Notes: a model not told the origin generated them from the letters alone. Positions 11,484 through 24,235 are shown, numbered from the stretch's first letter. The stretch is DNA of 64,000 bases from Chimonanthus salicifolius (GCA_013350335.1 CM023540.1:24159175-24223174); one strand, 5' to 3'. Program-made: numbers and translations.

Positions 11484-13981
11484 TAAATACAATAGAGTTG
11501 AGTTGACTTGGCCAAATCTAAGTTATCTACCCAACATTTAAACTATGCAAGGAACCCCATAGAAAAATGTGGGCTCAATGCCACCAATCCTTCCTATCAT
11601 GTTTGCTTAAACATTGGAAGAATTCTTTAGAATTTAGAATTTATTTGAATTGGGCGAAAAACTATTTAGTAAAATATCTTAAAAATTTCAAAAATAAATA
11701 AATTACTAAGCCGATTTTTTTTTTTTTTTTCATTTGCTTTAAGGCAATTTTCGCTTCAAAGCTTAACAACTAACTTCAATTTTGAAATTTCACTTCTTTC
11801 TTCAGTGTCTTTGTTTGCTATTTGCTGCCTAACACACCTATAGAAAGCCGTGAAGCCATTATTTCTTCAGTGACTTAAATACTTAATCTTCACCTAATAC
11901 AAGTGTAAACTCTATCTTATAAAGTCCATTAACAATCTTTTCTATTGCTACATCCAACCGACCTGCCTCAGTAAAGTTGATGTGAGATGGAATTAATGAA
12001 CAATTTGGAGTGTCCAATGTAGAAATCCAACCTAGGCATACCTTATCAACACGAATGGGCTAACCCTAGTTTTCCATTTTCACAAATAATACACCCATAT
12101 TATGCATTTATATGCCCTATTTTGAAGAAAACTTAACAAAAAGTTGACAGTAGAGAGAGTTATTGCTGATGAATATAACAATTTTTTTTTTAAGGACAAT
12201 TTGTTGAGGAATAAATTATGAACATCACAGTTAAAAACATGCGAGTAAAAGAGATGAGAAGAGATGTAAACTTTTAAAAACTTAAGCGGAGTAGTGCAGG
12301 GTAATGGAGGGTATATTTTTATAAAATAGAATGAAAAATGAAATTAAAAAAGCCGGCTCCAAATGAAATAAGTGATTTTGATAATGATGATGATCTAATT
12401 CTATTTTTGTAAGAGCAGAGTAGAGATTCATATTTTATTAATGAATTTGTCCTTCACTTCTAAAATTTGCCTATTCTTTGGATTATTGTCCATTGTGTCA
12501 TTGGCTCTTTTGTCATGAGAAAAATTGAAGGCATCCCCATTCATGGAGTCCATAATTCTCATGAAATGTGGTTGGCAAGTTCATCTTACCTTGCCCTTTC
12601 ATGATTTGTATGGCTACTCCACTCTCCACTCTCCACTCATATGTCACAAATCAACTAAAGCTAGATATAGACATTGAACTGAAAGGAGTGGTATGAGGGA
12701 TTCCATTTGGACGATGTTGATCATCCCTCCAAATTTGCAAGAAATTGATAGTGGCCCACTGGCAAAACAAGTAGAATTTGCACCTTCTTGAGCACCAAAG
12801 TCTTCTTACCCTTTCAAGTTTCAACCGTGCACTCCTACTTAATGAAGACTAGGACAGAGAATATGGACTCATTTGTAACCATTTGTTAACAAAAAAATCG
12901 AAAATATTCCCAATTACTGGGTTGGACTGAAACAGCTCAGTTCAATAGGTCGATCAGGGTGCAAACTGTTTGAAATTTTAAGAAACAGCGAAAGAAGATT
13001 TAAAAACCGGGTTTTAGATTATTATTTTTAATGATAAGGTAATTTTTTATGCTATGCATTCAAGATGGTCCCTGTTGAGAGCCTGAGTTTGAGCCGTCAA
13101 TTGCATTTAGCTGTAGGATTCTCCCTGCTGCAACCGATACTGAGTTTGAGTTGAGTCTTAATAAGCTCTTAGCACAGCTCGATCAAATCTTCAAGTTGAC
13201 TCAACTCGGTGGATTTTCAAGAGTAAGAACATATAAGGATTTAAAATTCCATATTTATGAATTTTGACAGGCCATGAACTTGTTGATGAGCCCTGAATCC
13301 AAGTTTGAGACCAACCCACATGATTCAGAGGTTGACTTGTTAGTACGCCTAATAATTAGGCCCAAATCCATCACGGGACCCATTAAGACTTGGGACTGAA
13401 GTCCAAGAGGACAGCCTGCACTTAACGGGCCCAACTGTGGATGTTCGGTTGGTGGTTTGTGAATTCAGGCTGGGCTCTCATCTCTCAAGGATTATCTGTG
13501 ACGAGGAAGACATCAATCTGTAGGCCTTGAAAGGAAACAAGTGTAACAGGCATGTGATTCTTAGCTTTTAATTTTTATCTTTGCACATAACCTCCTTCCA
13601 CCCTAAATGATCCAAGCTCCCAATTGAGTTTTCCCCTTCCATGTTTTCTTTATGGAAAGTGATCTGTGCACCGTAACTTTTACTCAAGGAGGGCTTGATT
13701 TAACGTGTTCCATGAATTCTAGAGCTTTCAGTTTATTGGTCTAGTTCTTAACTAGTTTTAATCTTGGTGAGAATGCAACCCAAAGGTGAAAAGCGCTGAC
13801 TTAGGACAAATGGCTTGATTTTTTGTGTTTCATCGACTTTGGAACTTTTGACTTATTGATCAGGTTTTTGACAAATAAAGCCTCTATATTTCATTTTCTT
13901 TTGCAAATCTGAAAAAAAAAAAAACTATAAACCCAACACACTAGATAGATTGAGACATCATTTCCAGATCCAAACCCAATG
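11484..13981. other. Intergenic, diverged 119-bp spaced duplication
   Basis: No gene is supported. Around 13,692 and 13,811 two phrases are related (ggcttgattt...tgttccat and ggcttgattt...tgtttcat, followed by similar text), which suggests an old tandem duplication with a period near 119 bp. Poly-A or poly-T runs occur at 11,720 and 12,180. Confidence 0.45.
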
Positions 13982-14145
13982 GAGTTGGAGTGATGGCCAA
14001 TAACTAATCTAAAAAAGTGGAAGGTCTTGAGTTTAATTCTCACTCCTCGTAGTTTGACCTAGTGTATGTTAGGGAGGTTTGTACATACACCAAGAATTAG
14101 TCAGGTGTTCTAAGAGGCTTGGATACCTCGATCTTAAAAAAAATA
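13982..14145 (+). mobile_element. SINE (Au-like), copy 1
   Basis: The head GGAGTTGGAGTGATGG is followed by a degraded B box in GGTCTTGAGTTTAATTCTC and by a 3' part with GGGAGGTTTGTACATAC and TTGGATACCTCGATCTT, ending in an A run. The head and middle match the elements at 44,243-44,443 and 45,378-45,594 (minus strand). The order is that of the plant Au SINE group. Diverged. Confidence 0.5.
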
Positions 14146-14265
14146 ACATTTGATAGCCAAAAAAAAAAAGAGTTTATTAGATCTTTAAACTTTTCGTGAT
14201 ACATATATTGGGTAGGATGGACAGCTCAAGTAGGTTTTTAATTATACATTGAATTGAGTATGATT

Positions 14266-14557
14266 CAAGGGTATAAAATTCGGCCAATATGATAGACACC
14301 CGAGATATTTCGGCCGATACGGTAAGCATCGGCCCGTTAAAAAAAATTCGGCGGAATATCGGCCGATTTATCTATTTAAAAATAAAATATCGGTTATGGG
14401 CCTGGTCGATATCTCGTTTTATATTTATATTTTTAAATGATTTTTTTCAAAAAAAAAGCTACTGAGATTTTCAAAAAAAAAAAAAGGAGAGAGAAAAAAT
14501 CTCGGCCGATACGAATATTTGGCCGAAATCTCAGTTCGGCCAAATTTTCTACCCTTG
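14266..14557. mobile_element. 292-bp hAT-type MITE, ATCGGCCGAT family copy 3
   Basis: The left end is CAAGGGTATAAAATTCGGCC. The right end on the other strand is CAAGGGTAGAAAATTTGGCC, so the terminal inverted repeats match at 18 of 20. The flanks are a perfect 8-bp duplication GTATGATT (14258-14265 and 14558-14565). Internal CGGCCGATA motifs tie it to the copies at 1,933 and 8,649. It has the cleanest ends of the three, so it may be the youngest. Short A/T-rich open frames inside are chance. Confidence 0.85.
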
Positions 14558-14565
14558 GTATGATT

Positions 14566-16269
14566 ACAGACATGAGTCTTCAGCCCAAATACAACAAAAC
14601 AGGTCTGGGCTTTCGTAGGTTGAGCTGAACTTGTCCGGTCCATGTGTACCTCTTAGCCAATTGAAGCCACTAGAAGCCTCGTCCCGTGATTGAAATCCTT
14701 ATTGTATTGTCCATTAGTTTTGCCAAGGGAATAATGGGTGTGAACTCAAAACGGTGAAGGATGGATATCTGTAGTGGGCCTGGACCCTACAGGTCCTGAA
14801 TTTCGGACATGCACACTAATCCAAACCCAGATCATATATTATGTTGTTATTAAATATGAACTATTTAGTAACTTTGTACAGAAGAGAATGTCGGCCAAGG
14901 CCCAGGCCCAAAATATTTGGAATTTCCAAAGATAATCCAAGCCCTTCTAGGCTTGGGTTTTTTGGGTTCTTTCTAACACCAAGACTGTGTTTGGATGAGG
15001 AGAACTAATAGAATAAAAAAAACAAATGCAACAGTGAGAAAATAAAAGTAAAATAAATTAATAGAATAAAAAAATATTTTTAAAATCATAATAATTGTTG
15101 TAAGTACTGAAAAAGACAAAGACAAAAAAAAAAAAATCAACAAATGAAAAAAGTGCTGAATAGGAAAGATATTTTTTTATTTTATGAAAATTTAATGAAA
15201 TATTAAAAAATTTAAGATAATAATTTTTTCGATAATTTGATTACAAAGATTTTATTTAAGAGAGGTGTGGGTTAGTGTTGGGCTATTGACTGCCTTTGGT
15301 ATTTACAAAATATTGTTGATACATGGTGGATCGTATATCTACCTCTGATATACTGATACATTTTAATTAGACTTAAATTGATATAAAATTTAAGCCTATA
15401 TTTTGACATAATTTAATTTATTCAATCATCTCAGCATTGATTTTGATATTTAAAATTTTGACTTTTAACAGTGATTAATTATTCTCGACAAATTTTATGA
15501 GAGAAATATACTTTGATTAGTGAACCGGATTATTTACCCATTACATTTATGAGCTTGCTCATATATTCAAATTATAATCATAGTTTAAAAATTCAAAAAA
15601 AAAAAAGGCTGATTCAATCTGAGTTGTCTCAATACAATAAGATTTTGAGTTGAATGAGTCAACCACTTATCACACTAATAAAGCCCTACGCTTTCAATTG
15701 AAGTGAACTTAATTTTACTTATTATAGACTAACCCAAATAGCAGCCTGACAAGTGAATGATGCTGATTTACTTGTTAGATGGGCAATTAAAATGAAATTT
15801 TCTTGTCATTTTTCATGAAATAGATTAGGTTTTGTGTATTTGTTGAGGAATTCAATTGCAAAATGCATGGGAATGTCCGCCTCCACATTTTGTCCTTTCT
15901 CAGATCAAACTGAAATGGCATGACATTACTGCAAATAACTGCCAGCAGGTCTAATTTATATTATATAATTGTAGTATAAGTGGCAAATATTGCTCCCATT
16001 TGTTAATACAATCTAATGCCAGTCTAAAAATAGTTTTAATTGAATATCTTAATTATTTAATAAATGAATCATTGAATATAAACTTACTTTCTAAAAAGTT
16101 GGGTTTGAATTGAAATTCTATAAAATTCAACCAGCAGTCTCACTGAAATTGAAGTTCACCTGACTATCAATGAATGAATTCAGAAAGTCGATCCAAACCC
16201 ACCTCTAAATTAGGCCGTCTGAAATAAAAGAATTTTCAAATTATCTTGAAGCATGAAATATATGAGAAG
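14566..16269. other. Intergenic, no gene seen
   Basis: AT-rich, with poly-A tracts at about 15,125 and 15,597. No coding or RNA signal was recognised. Confidence 0.5.
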
Positions 16270-16280
16270 AAAAATCTTCA

Positions 16281-16434
16281 AACTTTTTTTTTTTTTGAAT
16301 TTCCCAGTGTAAAACTCTCACGAGTGAGCCCACTACCCTTAAGACATACCAAGGTTAGGCCACTAGGGACTTGAACCCGTAACCTCACACTTCCTGAGGC
16401 GGGAGGCAACCACTTAAGCTACCCTCATGTGGAT
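16281..16434 (-). mobile_element. tRNA-headed SINE with 11-bp target duplication
   Basis: Minus-strand reading: ATCCACATGAGGG, an A-box-like TAGCTTAAGTGG, a B box GGTTCAAGTCC, a body with GGCCTAACCTTGG, then a poly-A tail (plus-strand T run near 16,283-16,296). A direct repeat AAAAATCTTCA lies at 16,270-16,280 and at 16,435-16,445, as expected for LINE-driven insertion. A second copy of the family lies on the plus strand at 22,945. Confidence 0.8.
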
Positions 16435-16717
16435 AAAAATCTTCACCTGGGTCGCCCTTAGCGCTCATGTGAGCCCATTGAGGCATAAAATCACACTTTA
16501 TTTTTCACACTCATCTATTCATTAGATTAAAAAATATTCAAAACTGACTTTATTTTGACCGTTGATCCTTTAGACTCTTGAAAATTATGAACTTTCAAAT
16601 TCAGTAGATATGATTTTTAATAAAAAAATATCATTCTGTAAATACCTTTCAAATCCATCCATTCTCATGCACTGCTTTCTACCCATGTCGATCCTATATG
16701 GCGCAAGGGTGATTATC

Positions 16718-16872
16718 GCTAGTACCGGCCCTAAAATCTCAGAGGCCCTATGCGCAGTGCATTGGTAGGAGCTTTAGGCCCTGAGAGCAGTGCAAGTGGG
16801 GGCCCTACAGTCCATTTGGTCACATTAGGGGCTCTAGGCGGCGGCCTAATTGGTCTAAAGCTAGGGCTGGCC
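16718..16872. mobile_element. 155-bp hAT-type MITE with perfect 8-bp duplication
   Basis: TGATTATC occurs at 16,710-16,717 and 16,873-16,880. Between them the left end holds ACCGGCCCTA, and the right end read in reverse complement starts GGCCAGCCCTA, giving imperfect inverted ends. The interior is GC-richer than its surroundings (GGGGGCCC, GGCGGCGG). The family differs from the ATCGGCCGAT elements. The exact terminal bases are uncertain because the inverted ends do not align flush. Confidence 0.6.
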
Positions 16873-16880
16873 TGATTATC

Positions 16881-18027
16881 TCTCATGGGCAATGTGGTCA
16901 ACAGAAAGTTGCTCTATATGAGAAATGCTCCCTCATGCATTTTGGTTGAGTTAATACTAGGGTGCCGAGGGGTGGGGTATACCAATTGTAATATGATGGA
17001 TCTATCAAACTAGTTTATGTTTGAATATGCAGTCCTACAAAATTACGTTGATTGGATGACTCAAACTATATTTTTCAGTCGACTGAAGTTTAGAAATTAA
17101 ATGGCAGCTACATTTTGGAGAATTTGAAAATATGATTGATTGATTAAATTAAAGTACTTTTTATTAACAATTTATTTATTTTGATTATATATATATATAT
17201 TTAAGAATTCAATAACGACTCATAGAACATAGGATTTGCGAATTCAATAAAATATTTAAGCCAGTTTATAGTATTTATTTAAAAAAAAAAATTACAAGTA
17301 TACCGGTAGAAGATAATAAAACAATAACCAGTTCACTATTGTAGTGGACCTCTAAAATTTAAAAAATATATATATGAATTGATGCATTTGTTATTTTGGA
17401 ATACAATAGGAAGATACTATTAGAAGAAGAATGCACGAAGAATTTTATAATATGTTTGATTGCTTGATGCATCATCTCTCATCTATCAGTATGAAATTAA
17501 AACCAATTCCATAAACTCTAGCAATTGTATAATACATTCAACTCCATCCCACTTTTATTATTAAGTACTACATTATTGTATGAGTTGAATGAGTACCATT
17601 TAAATAGTTTAATTCATAATTTAAAATTTTGAAAAAAAAAAAACTCGGGTTGGGTCAGTCGAAGTAGATTCGATTAAATAGGATTTAGAATCTAATGAGT
17701 CAAGAAATTTTATTGAATTTTTTGAATTGAGAAGAAAACTTATTCAAGGTCTGGACTTTGCCCAGTCACCTTCAAGTTTTCAATTCATACTTTAATCTAA
17801 ATACACCATTGGACGGATTGATTCCTCCACTGACGACGATACTATCTACAGAAAGGAGGCCTCGACTTTTTTCAAGCAGAACTTAATCACTAAGCTATTG
17901 GAACTTGTTAACATTGGTTCTTTCTACTTCAATGCTTGTCTGGTTTTACCTCGAATCAATCGACAATCCTGTCTCTTTGCATGATTACCAAACAGCTAAA
18001 CGTGCATTTCAGAGAGGGAGGAACGCC
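16881..18027. other. Intergenic upstream of the kinase gene
   Basis: AT-rich, with an AT microsatellite at about 17,188-17,202. The short frame 17,905-18,090 lies in what is likely the promoter and leader of the kinase and has no family features. Confidence 0.45.
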
Positions 18028-18035
18028 TTTAAAAA
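18028..18035 (+). promoter_or_regulatory. Possible TATA-like element of the kinase gene
   Basis: TTTAAAAA lies 79 bp before the kinase ATG and is followed by a pyrimidine-rich stretch (CCTTCCCTCCC), a usual setting for a plant transcription start. Position and context only. Confidence 0.25.
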
Positions 18036-18113
18036 CCTCGCCATCTCTTCCTTAGGCTTCCTTCCCTCCCTTTTCCTTTGTCTATTATAATCCATCGCCG
18101 GCCTCGTTGAGCC

Positions 18114-21100
18114 ATGAACACCGCCACGGAGAACAACCAGATAAAGCAGAAGACAACCCTTTTCAGCCATCGCTCAACTCCAACTCTAACTCCACTCACA
18201 AGATCACCTGCAAAGCAAGAGACAGCACCGGCACAACATAGGTGCTGCCATCGCCTCAACGACTGTATGGGAATCTCCTCATCCACCCCTATGCAGACGA
18301 TGCAGCGGCCTACCACCAATCTCCATCAGCAGGTACAATTCATTCTTCTTCTACCACTTATTGCTGCTGTTATTCATTTATTTTGATGATGATGACAACA
18401 ACATCAGCAACTGCAATGATCAGTACCATGTTAAGGCAGAAAATACATGAAAATGGAGTATTGATTTCAATGGACAACTAACTTATAGATTACGCCATGT
18501 TTCATCTATCAACATCATTTAAGCCATTTATCTCATTCAAATGGGGTTGACTTTTATATTTGAATTTGACAAATTATTTTCATGGACACATGTATCTAAC
18601 TTCCTATTAATACTTGAATTTGGCAAATTGTTTTCATGGACAGATTGTCTATCAAACTTCCTACTAATACGTGAGAGCCTACTAGATTAGCATATGGATA
18701 TGTGAGCCAAGACTGCCAAATCTTCTTGTAACCTTGAAGAATTCAAGAATTGTGGCAGAAGATACTAGAAAACCATGACATGACATCCTTGAGGTAGAAC
18801 CGACTCTCAAAAGCTAGTTATTGAGAGAAGGTGCCTCAAGTGTTAATACAGAGTCATTGGTTTAACAAATTAACCAATGTAGAGCTTTTTGTCTCTTCAT
18901 AGAAGATTTGCCACTTTTGACTTTCTCCATGTCTCCATGGGAATCCACACTTCCTATTTCTCCACATTCAAATGCAGCCCTAGTCTCTACCATCCAATGG
19001 ACCATGAGCTATCAGACAAAGGCATTGATAAAACACCTCCTAAAATGGTCATCTTTTTATTCTTTCTTTTTCTCTTAAAATGTTCATTGTGTCAATAAAC
19101 TGAGAAATCAGATGTTTATCATATTTCACTTTAGAATGATTAGAAAATTACAGGTCACAAAGCATGGTACCTAGTGATCAAATGGTTGACAAGCATATTC
19201 AGCATATGCTCCACCAAGTGCACTCACCAGATGGCTTATACATGGTTAATATGTGTATTACTCATTTTTCTATAGGATCAATTAGCCTCACCTTTCTCCT
19301 CTTACTCTGATGAACAAAAATATTCAACGGCTGGTGTCTGCTCCTCCATGAAGATTGCTTACCTAGAAAGAGAACTCAAACGACAGACAGAACTCAAGGA
19401 CCAATATTTAGGTAAGTTGCAAAATCTGCAGGACTTCCTTTCATACTGCATGCAGATAGCAGAGGAATATGGCATTGAAGAAAATTCATCCAAGTATCTG
19501 CAACTTTCTCCAAGTCTTTCCCCCGGTATTATCCCCAAGCAATTACCTTCCGAGACATGTAGACACTGCTTAGAAGCCATTAGAGTTCGGGCGAAGATAA
19601 ACGGATGGTATATCCAAGCACATGAGGTAGATACTGTTGCTCACCTCACCTCCTACTATACTTACTCTGTAGAATTTCATCTTATGAATGCATGAATACA
19701 CAAACACAGTATGTATGTATGTACAAGCACAAAGTAAGGTTCATGCAAAACCCTTTCTACAAACTTGACACTGGATTCAAGCACCACCAAAACAAGTGCA
19801 CGAAACAAATTTTGTAAAAATATGTAGAATTTATATGTTAACATTTCAGTTCCTCTCAGTCATCTCCAACTGTACTTAGGAGGCTATAAGGAACTCACCC
19901 AAACCATCTTTTATAATGTGTTTGGATATATACTCCCAATTAGCAATTGGATTGAACATTTTGGGCTGATAAAAGATATCAACCCCTGTGAATTTGCACT
20001 AGTATAGTGTTCAGAAACCACATTAGGTAGAATACTGCTATTTCTTCTAGTTTTCCAATGGAAATGATTATTGCTTTTAAGCTGGAACAACAATAATAAA
20101 CATCTTAAGAGGTTTTCTATTTCCAAGCTTCTTAAGAGAATTTTCAAGTATCCACTCTGTAGAAATATTCAATAAACTAGCAAATTGGAATATATCCGTA
20201 GGCGTGGAGAACATAATGAGACACCTCATGGCCTTTACATGATCTATAACTTTCTTCTCTCACCATAAATGACAGTAAATTGAGAGTGATTTATTTGCCT
20301 CAAACAGATAGAGCTTTTTAATAAAATAGGCCAAGGGTCCACCGCCGATATATATAGAGGGACGTGGAGGGGCCTTGACGTTGCTGTGAAATGCATGTTC
20401 CCTGAATTCTTCCATTCAAATGAAAGCAGTCACATGTGGTTTGCTCAAGAACTTGAGACCCTATCACGCCAACACCACCCTCATGTGTTGCGGCTGATGG
20501 GTGCATGTTTTGACCTGCCAGAAAAAGGGTGGGTGGTTACAGAGTTCTTGAGTGGGAGGACATTGAAGGAGTGGTTGCATGGACAGAATGACAGACGAAA
20601 AGAAAGGTCGATTCCTCTTCCCCCATTGGAAGAAAGGATAGATAAGGGACTGGAGATAGCTCAGGCAATGCAGTACCTCCATGAACAACGCCCCAAGGTT
20701 GTTCATAGAGACTTAAAGCCCAGTAACATATTTCTCGATGGTGCCATGCATATTCGGGTGGCTGATTTTGGGTATGCTAGGTTCTTGGCCGAAGGAGAAA
20801 ACTCTGATACGGGGGAAACAGGTAAAAATCTAGGCTTCTCAACTCTATCCATCTTCCTACTATCTATTAACTGGACTTCAAAACTGCCTGATCCAGGTTG
20901 ACTCAGTTTGGAGGCTTGGATCTGCATCTAAGCCATCAGACCCAAAGAATCCTTAACCTGATTCATTTCAATCCTATGCTTGATAGATTGAAAAGCTACA
21001 ACCTCCATATATCTTGGACCCAAGAATAAGAACAAGATTATGAATGGAGGCATCTCAGTTTGAAGAATTATCAGCTATGTACTAAATGGAATAACGATTG

Positions 21101-22150
21101 GTTGGTGTTTTCTTTTCCAGGGACGTACATATACATGGCTCCTGAGGTGTTCCGTAGTGAACCCTACAATGAAAAGTGTGATGTCTTCAGCTTTGGTATC
21201 ATACTTAATGAGCTTGTCACTGGCCAATATCCATATGTGGATTCCGATTACCGCCCTGCAAAGGTATAATTTACGTCACCTGTACAATGCCATCGGTATC
21301 AAGTTGTCCAAAAGCTCCCATCATTTAGTGTTTAAAACAACGTACAATTGCTTCTTTGTTTGAAATTCAAAGTTCAAGCATAACCTATTTGCACCTTGAC
21401 ATTCAGATCAGCTTGAAACTTAAATATGAAGGTATTGTAACATCTAAAGGATTAATTTTAGGTTACTCTTCCATGCTCCACCACCAATCATCAAAGACAA
21501 TATGACACTTAATCGGGTCCTCTTATCAGTTCTGCTTAAACTATAATGCCGTATTGTCCCGGCCACCTCAAACCTGCCACAAATTCAGTGCCTGCAGATG
21601 CAGATTTATTTTGCAACAAATGTTATAAATTTATACTGCTTGGATCCATCATCTAGAGCCCAATTCAGATACTAAGATAAGGATACTTGGGGCCATCATA
21701 TATTGCTAAACAGTGTCACTCTTGCCCCATCATGGCCGTGAGCTCCCCATTTTGAAGGACAAGCAGCGCCATACACTAAGATCATAAAAATTTTGAAACA
21801 AAAATTAGCAATTTAAGAGACTGACCCTTCTGTTGATTTACTTCTGCCTGCAACCTGAGCATAAGCTAGTCTGATGTTGCAAGGAATTTCAAATTATTTA
21901 AGAGAAAAACATTACACATACCTGCCATAACATTTTTCCCTTTTTGCCAAAGCAGATTGCACAAGAAGTTGCAGAAGGAAGACTTCGGCCTACACTTTCT
22001 CAAGATGATAACCAAGTCGAAGGGCTCATCGATCTCATATGCCAATGTTGGGATGAGAATGCCTCAAATAGGCCAACATTTGCCACTATTACATGTACTC
22101 TAAAAAAAATTCTAGAGAACTTAATTGAAGCTGCTGAGGCTGATTTTTAA
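18114..22150 (+). CDS. TKL/Raf-like serine/threonine protein kinase with N-terminal coiled coil
   Basis: Five exons join in frame: 18114-18332, 19276-19626, 20308-20821, 21121-21263 and 21956-22150 (473 residues). All introns are GT/AG. Exon 1 is a Ser/Thr/Gln-rich leader. Exon 2 holds a charged heptad-like helix (about residues 98-140) and a CRHC motif. The kinase domain starts at exon 3: glycine loop [11 protein letters not shown] (198-208), ATP lysine K218 in VAVK, helix-C glutamate near E238, HRDLKPSN with catalytic D325, DFG at D343, and GTYIYMAPE in the activation segment. Exon 5 holds the last helices. All catalytic residues are present, so the enzyme should be active on Ser/Thr. HRDLKPSN and the APE context place it in the plant TKL (MAPKKK-like or ILK-like) group; the exact subfamily is not settled. 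The N-terminal exon is the least certain part because it lacks recognisable domains. The last intron ends in an AAGCAG tandem acceptor that could add one glutamine. Confidence 0.85.
18560..18672. repeat. 54-57 bp tandem duplication in kinase intron 1
   Basis: Two adjacent units start TTGAATTTGACAAATT (18,560) and TTGAATTTGGCAAATT (18,614) and both end with CTTCCTA(T/C)TAATAC. Non-coding. Confidence 0.7.
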
Positions 22151-22944
22151 GCTGTAAGGCCTACATTATCCATGTAGCAATTTCCCTGTTTTGGTTAAAC
22201 AAGAGATTTGCTCTCAAAATAGCCTTCAGCTACAACCAAGAGACCTTTAATGAAAATCATTCAGGAAAAGGAACAACAGGGTCTTCATCCATCGGAATGT
22301 GCATGGCATCCTAATACTGAAGAAGGGATCCCAAAAAACTGAATATGAGAAGATTTTATATGCAATTAAACACCTATTTACATGTAAATTTTCAAATCAT
22401 GGAAATGGTTAGAACTACTTCAGTCACATTAGTTTATGGGAGATGGTTGTTTACAGGTGTGCAAATTGTCATTGATGGGAGCCCAGTCCCTATACAAGAA
22501 TCTGAAGCATGATGTTACATACCTGAACTCGAGCTTACAATGATCTTATCATTGCTGTAGCAATCTGATGGCCTGGTCATTATTGTCATCAATGATTGAC
22601 TAGATAAACAAATCATACCTTCATGCATGGCCTTGATGAATAGATCTTCTCACTACTCTCACTTGGATGTGGGTTAAGTAGAGAGAACAATCCAAAAGAC
22701 TCGACGAGTAAAGAGAGTGGAGAGAAGAATCACCCAACTGCTATCTCTAAGATTTCCAGTAGTAAGGGGTCTCCCAAAGTAGAATTTTTCTTACAGATTG
22801 TAACCCAATTTCTTTTTGAAATTAAATCAACTACCAGTAGACCTTCCACACTACAAGAGAGTCCCACATGCCAAATGATCCACCTAAAGAAGATGGAATC
22901 TTATACTGATATACCATCATCTTTGTAGTTAAATCAAAGATTTA
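22151..22944 (+). other. Kinase 3' UTR and downstream spacer
   Basis: No further open frame follows the kinase stop. The first few hundred bases are probably 3' UTR. I could not place a poly-A site firmly. Confidence 0.4.
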
Positions 22945-23115
22945 ATCCACATGGGTGTAGTTCATCTGTTTGCCTCCCGCCTCACGAAGCGAGATGTTGC
23001 GGGTTCGAACCCTATGGCCTAACCTTAGTGTGCCTTAGGGGTAGCAGGTTCACTCGTGCGGATTTTACACTGGATATTTCGCAGTTTCCCATACGTAAAT
23101 TCAAAAAAAATAAAA
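22945..23115 (+). mobile_element. tRNA-headed SINE, second copy of the 16,281 family
   Basis: It starts ATCCACATGGGTGTAG, has a good B box GGTTCGAACCC, the body phrase GGCCTAACCTTAG and TTTTACACTGG, and ends in an A-rich tail. Head, body and tail align with the minus-strand copy at 16,281-16,434 at roughly three-quarters identity. A target duplication is not clear. Confidence 0.7.
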
Positions 23116-24235
23116 TTGTTTTTCAGCTTCTATACATGTACACAAATATCTTAAATGACATTATTACATATTATTTTATTAGATTAATCTTTAGACATCT
23201 AATGCACTAATTTCTATTCCTTTCTTTCTGTTGTACCTTAATACATGTATCCGACATCCATATTTTACGTTGCGGTTTAACAATGAAATAGAAAGGCAAA
23301 ATACAAGACATTTTGTCCATTGATATCTAGCTATGGTGATTGTCATTGATTTACACTAAGCATAAGTGTATATGTCTCTTGATAAAATTATGCTCATAAA
23401 CATATTATGTATACAAACAATGCATTTTATTATTGACACAAGGTTACATACATAATTCCATCAAATTGCCTGTATTCCACAATTCAGTGAACTGTAAATT
23501 AGATCAAAGTTGGATCGTGGTCGAGGAAATCAAAATAAAACTATATTTAGAAATGTATATTCTAGTGCATTTTTGTTATTTATATAAAAAGCACATTAAA
23601 ACTAATTAAGATAGAAATTTTGTCTACAAACGCTCACTCCATTTAATAAATTTTATAAAGTATAAATGATTATTTAATAATGAACATAGCCTACCCCAGT
23701 AAACTTGAATCCTTGCTAATTTGTGTTTTGCGAATTGCATATCATATTCCATGATGCATAATCCAATAACACATGTGACTCTAGTTGCGCATTTCTTTTT
23801 TATTTCTCTCCAACCTTTTTTTTAAAGAAAAATTCTACACTTATCTTGAATTATATCCTACTAGATAAGTCTTAATTGATTTATGTACGATACTTTTTCT
23901 TGTATAAAAATTAAGTGATATAAATTTGATTTTTTTTTTCTCATTTTAGTTCTCTACTTGTTAAATCATCAAGAACAAAATCAAGAGGCAAAATGGAGAA
24001 AGTATTTGCTTACAAATTCATCCTCTTTCAATAATTAGAAAATAATAATTAGAAGCCGTGTTTAGTGGTGGGTGATTGTGAAGAAGGAAAATAATAATAG
24101 CAAGTCGGGGTTTCACTTTCACCACTAGGTGAAGAAAATAAAAGATATAGAAAATGAAAAATCTCCACAGAAGCTGAGAAGCACCACTTTTCTGCATCAG
24201 GTGGGGTAAATGGTTTCACCACCTGGTTTCTCCTT
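23116..24235. other. Spacer upstream of the PPR gene
   Basis: AT-rich, with no gene seen. A promoter for the PPR gene should lie near the right end, but I see no convincing TATA box. Confidence 0.45.
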
